IMG/VR virus record: IMGVR_UViG_3300046331_000248
Span: 1-40,663 of that record
Length of the DNA stretch: 40,663 nucleotides
Direction: 5' to 3' (one strand)
Source of the DNA: a virus
Under the pieces are notes generated by a model. The model did not search any database, was not told the origin of the DNA, and was given only the letters and a program-made list of their open reading frames with translations. The position numbers and the translations under genes are program-made. Shown here piece by piece: positions 38,644 to 40,663 of the stretch (the first letter of the stretch is position 1; each line of letters begins with the position of its first letter).

Positions 38644-40065
38644 ATGACAAAAAAAGAAACTAAATTTTTGAAAGAAAATTGGTTAAAGTTATCAAATGAC
38701 GAATTAGCAAAAGAACTTGGTTGGGGATTAACAAAACTTCGACAAAAAGCAAAAGAATTAGGTCTTCCTTCTAAACAAAACATGACTAAAAAAGTTGAGT
38801 TTGTTGAAGAAGAAGAAAAATCTAAATTTACAGTTGTAGAAGGTATTGTTACTTGGAATTACAAACACGGTGTTGTTGAATTATCGCTTGAGAGTTTAGA
38901 TCAGATATTTTATGAATACTCTATTCATGGACTAAATCTGTCTCAAGTAAAGATTCAAAACAAACATGGGCTTACAGCTATCCAATGGCAATCTCTTAAA
39001 AGAACTTTTGATTTAGTCAAAGACTCTGATGTCTTTAGTCCTTACACTCTATCGCTTCATACTGGGAAAGAACAGTGCGATATGATAGCAAGTAAGATTG
39101 AAGATAAATACAATCCTAAAAACATGCGTGAAGTTATTGCGTATGAGGATGGTAAACAAAGAAGACTTGCATACGACAAAGCTATCAAGACTGCTTCGGG
39201 ACTTGATTATCGTAGACAAATCTTTGAATCAGAACTCTTAGACTATGTATCAAAGGCAACACAGAAAGTAGTTACCTTAAAAACAAAAGATGTAAAAATT
39301 AGTCATGGTGTCACAACCATAGCTGACTTACATGTAGGTGCAAATATTGAAGCAACTCAAACTCTTCAAACATTTAACGCTGACATCGTAAGAGATAGAC
39401 TAAGCCAAGTAGCCGTTGAAATAAACGAACGCAAAGCAGAGTCTAACACTATTTGTTTTAACGGTGATTTGATTGAAACCTTTACCGGACTCAATCACCC
39501 AAACTCATGGAAAAATGTAGACTCTAAATATGGTTACGGTGTAAAAGCTACAATCATGGCTGTTGAACTCATCACAGAGTTCCTACAAAAAGTCCACAAT
39601 GTTCATGAAGTGCTATTCGTAGCAGGAAACCATGATCGTACAACTTCTTCTAACAAGGAAGATGTGGACGGTGAAGTTATCCAATGGGTACACTATGTTA
39701 TTAATGCCAAGTTCGGACATTTATTTAAGTGTGACTGGAGCTCCAAAATCATAGCAAGACAAATTAATTATGTAGGATATATTTGGACACATGGTCATCA
39801 TGCTTTGTCTAAACGTAACCCGGCAGAATTAGTTTCTCAGTATGGTTTTGGTAAGGCTATCTATTCAATAATTATTGAAGGACACCTCCACACACGAAAA
39901 GTAAAAGCCGATACATCGGATTATCGTTCTATTGTTACCTCGTCTATTTTTACAGGTAACGATTACTCTGATAATTCAGGATGGTCTACACTACCAGGAT
40001 TTACATACATGTACTCTAAGGACAAAGTTCCTTACCCTGTAGTGTTAGATATTCCATTACTTTAA
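38644..40065 (+). CDS. Calcineurin-like phosphoesterase (Mre11/SbcD-type) with N-terminal HTH
   Basis: The 473-residue protein has a helix-turn-helix-like N-terminus (about 10-45). The metallophosphoesterase motifs follow in order: ADLHVG with DLH (228-230), NGDLIE with Asp275, GNHD (328-331), THGHH (382-386) and EGHLH (412-416). These coordinate two metals and cut phosphodiester bonds. Such phage proteins are DNA-repair-type exonucleases, or less often RNA phosphatases. It leads an operon that continues across the circular junction to the tRNA. Confidence 0.85.
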   Translation: MTKKETKFLKENWLKLSNDELAKELGWGLTKLRQKAKELGLPSKQNMTKKVEFVEEEEKSKFTVVEGIVTWNYKHGVVELSLESLDQIFYEYSIHGLNLSQVKIQNKHGLTAIQWQSLKRTFDLVKDSDVFSPYTLSLHTGKEQCDMIASKIEDKYNPKNMREVIAYEDGKQRRLAYDKAIKTASGLDYRRQIFESELLDYVSKATQKVVTLKTKDVKISHGVTTIADLHVGANIEATQTLQTFNADIVRDRLSQVAVEINERKAESNTICFNGDLIETFTGLNHPNSWKNVDSKYGYGVKATIMAVELITEFLQKVHNVHEVLFVAGNHDRTTSSNKEDVDGEVIQWVHYVINAKFGHLFKCDWSSKIIARQINYVGYIWTHGHHALSKRNPAELVSQYGFGKAIYSIIIEGHLHTRKVKADTSDYRSIVTSSIFTGNDYSDNSGWSTLPGFTYMYSKDKVPYPVVLDIPLL

Positions 40066-40080
40066 AAACTTTAACCAAAC

Positions 40081-40109
40081 AAGATGAACTCGTCATTCAT
40101 CTTTTATTT
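40081..40109 (+). terminator. Terminator/attenuator after the phosphoesterase gene
   Basis: AAGATGAA (40081-40088) pairs with TTCATCTT (40096-40103), followed by TTATTT. It would limit, not necessarily prevent, read-through to 40119. Confidence 0.6.
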
Positions 40110-40118
40110 AAGACGAAT

Positions 40119-40436
40119 ATGTGGGACATGATGGATTCACAAGAACGTAAGAAAAGAAGGGTGTTCACTGGTATGTTGCAGTATTTCCCTGATGCTTGTA
40201 TGGAGGTGGGATATATTTCTTATATAGCAAACGAACAACATAACCCCGGTCAACCGATGCACTGGGCTAAAGACAAGTCTATTGGGGAAGGTGATGAAAT
40301 AGTCAGACACCTCATGGATCAAGAAGTATTTGATACTGACGGTCTACGTCATAGAGGAAAGGTAGCGTGGAGAGCTTTAGAATTACTGCAAAGAGAAATT
40401 GATGCAGAAAAGATTAATAATTTAAACAACAAATAA
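40119..40436 (+). CDS. dATP/dGTP diphosphohydrolase-like protein (DUF5664 family)
   Basis: The 105-residue helical protein carries the pattern FPDACMEVGYISYIANEQH, PMHWAKDKS, GEGDEIVRHLMD and LRHRGKVAWRALELLQ. These match the DUF5664 family, annotated as the N-terminal domain of dATP/dGTP diphosphohydrolases and related to all-alpha NTP hydrolases. It might cleanse or adjust the nucleotide pool. In-frame ATGs at residues 4 and 5 are alternative starts. Confidence 0.65.
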   Translation: MWDMMDSQERKKRRVFTGMLQYFPDACMEVGYISYIANEQHNPGQPMHWAKDKSIGEGDEIVRHLMDQEVFDTDGLRHRGKVAWRALELLQREIDAEKINNLNNK

Positions 40437-40440
40437 TCAT

Positions 40441-40614
40441 ATGGAACAAGAACAAACAACAATCATTGACACAGTAGCAGAAGTAACAGCAGTAGAACCA
40501 TCTGTAGATGTTACAGAAGAAGTTCAAGCTCAAGAAGTAGTAGAAGCTGTTGAAGAAGTTGAATCAGAGAATGTTTCTGATTCAGATGGTGAAGCGTCTA
40601 AAGTAGTAGCGTAA
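40441..40614 (+). CDS. Small acidic protein (57 aa), complete copy
   Basis: The protein is rich in Glu, Val, Ser and Thr with no aromatic residues (VEAVEEVESENVSDSDGE), so it is probably disordered. Its ATG is four bases after the preceding stop. DNA-mimic or partner-binding roles are possible, but nothing specific was recognised. The same 3' end appears at bases 1-78. Confidence 0.6.
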   Translation: MEQEQTTIIDTVAEVTAVEPSVDVTEEVQAQEVVEAVEEVESENVSDSDGEASKVVA

Positions 40615-40662
40615 AACTTTAAAATTATCAGACGACAGAAAAGGATCGGGGACACCCCGATC
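40537..40662. repeat. Right copy of the terminal direct repeat
   Basis: Identical to 1-126. The final base of the window (C at 40663) departs from the left copy and instead extends the palindrome of the 108-126 hairpin (it complements G at 107). Confidence 0.95.
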
Positions 40663-40663
40663 C

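Overview
The window holds one complete AT-rich tailed-phage genome. The first 126 bases recur exactly at the end (40537-40662), so it closes into a circle of about 40,536 bp; one short gene is cut by the ends and is whole only at 40441-40614. Portal, scaffold, coat, adaptor and nozzle-like genes followed by three candidate ejection proteins, with no tail-tube, sheath or tape-measure gene, indicate a short-tailed (podovirus, P22/T7-like) virion. The standard code is used (TAA, TAG and TGA all end genes). Promoters are close to the sigma-70 consensus and Shine-Dalgarno sites are rare. The lysis enzymes and several small zinc-ribbon and accessory proteins resemble those I associate with Patescibacteria (CPR) genomes and their phages; that host guess is an inference. 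I found no integrase catalytic domain, no CI-like repressor and no CRISPR array, so a lytic lifestyle is likely.

Layout. (1) 24744 to 912, minus strand: late operon in the order two small proteins, small terminase, a 59-residue protein, large terminase, portal, small protein, scaffold, coat, adaptor, HNH endonuclease, nozzle, a fibre/baseplate-like protein, three internal virion proteins, a collagen-like esterase tail spike, a repetitive tail fibre, XhlA-like holin accessory, three-domain endolysin, ribbon-helix-helix regulator and RusA resolvase. Internal TTGACA/TTTACA-17-TATAAT promoters restart transcription several times. One small membrane-protein gene (7812-7976) sits on the opposite strand inside this block. 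(2) 24745-25990: divergent control region with back-to-back consensus promoters, a structured promoter-to-terminator RNA unit and an AT-rich stretch with a perfect DnaA box. (3) 25988-32200, plus strand: small accessory genes separated by strongly structured intergenic DNA, including a partial clamp-like protein, a recombinase-core-binding/HTH protein, a lectin-like variable protein and an adenine methyltransferase broken at a run of seven G. (4) 32445-37900, plus: GIY-YIG protein, replication initiator, DnaB helicase, a probable ssDNA-binding protein and a PD-(D/E)XK nuclease. (5) 37885-38563: a second lysis cassette (holin-like protein and lytic transglycosylase). (6) 38597 across the junction to 790: Mre11-like phosphoesterase, nucleotide-hydrolase-like protein, acidic protein, tRNA-Tyr, a folded RNA and two tiny genes, closed by convergent terminators.

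Working together: the divergent promoters at 24745-24852 separate late packaging and assembly genes (left) from early regulation and replication (right). Initiator, helicase, ssDNA-binding-like protein and nucleases copy and process the DNA; RusA can resolve branches before packaging; the two lysis cassettes supply membrane proteins and wall-cutting enzymes. The most notable points are the candidate noncoding RNA, the lectin-like hypervariable-looking patch with no reverse transcriptase in the genome, the poly-G methyltransferase switch, the near-leaderless promoter-to-ATG spacing, and a duplicated intergenic module in the early region.
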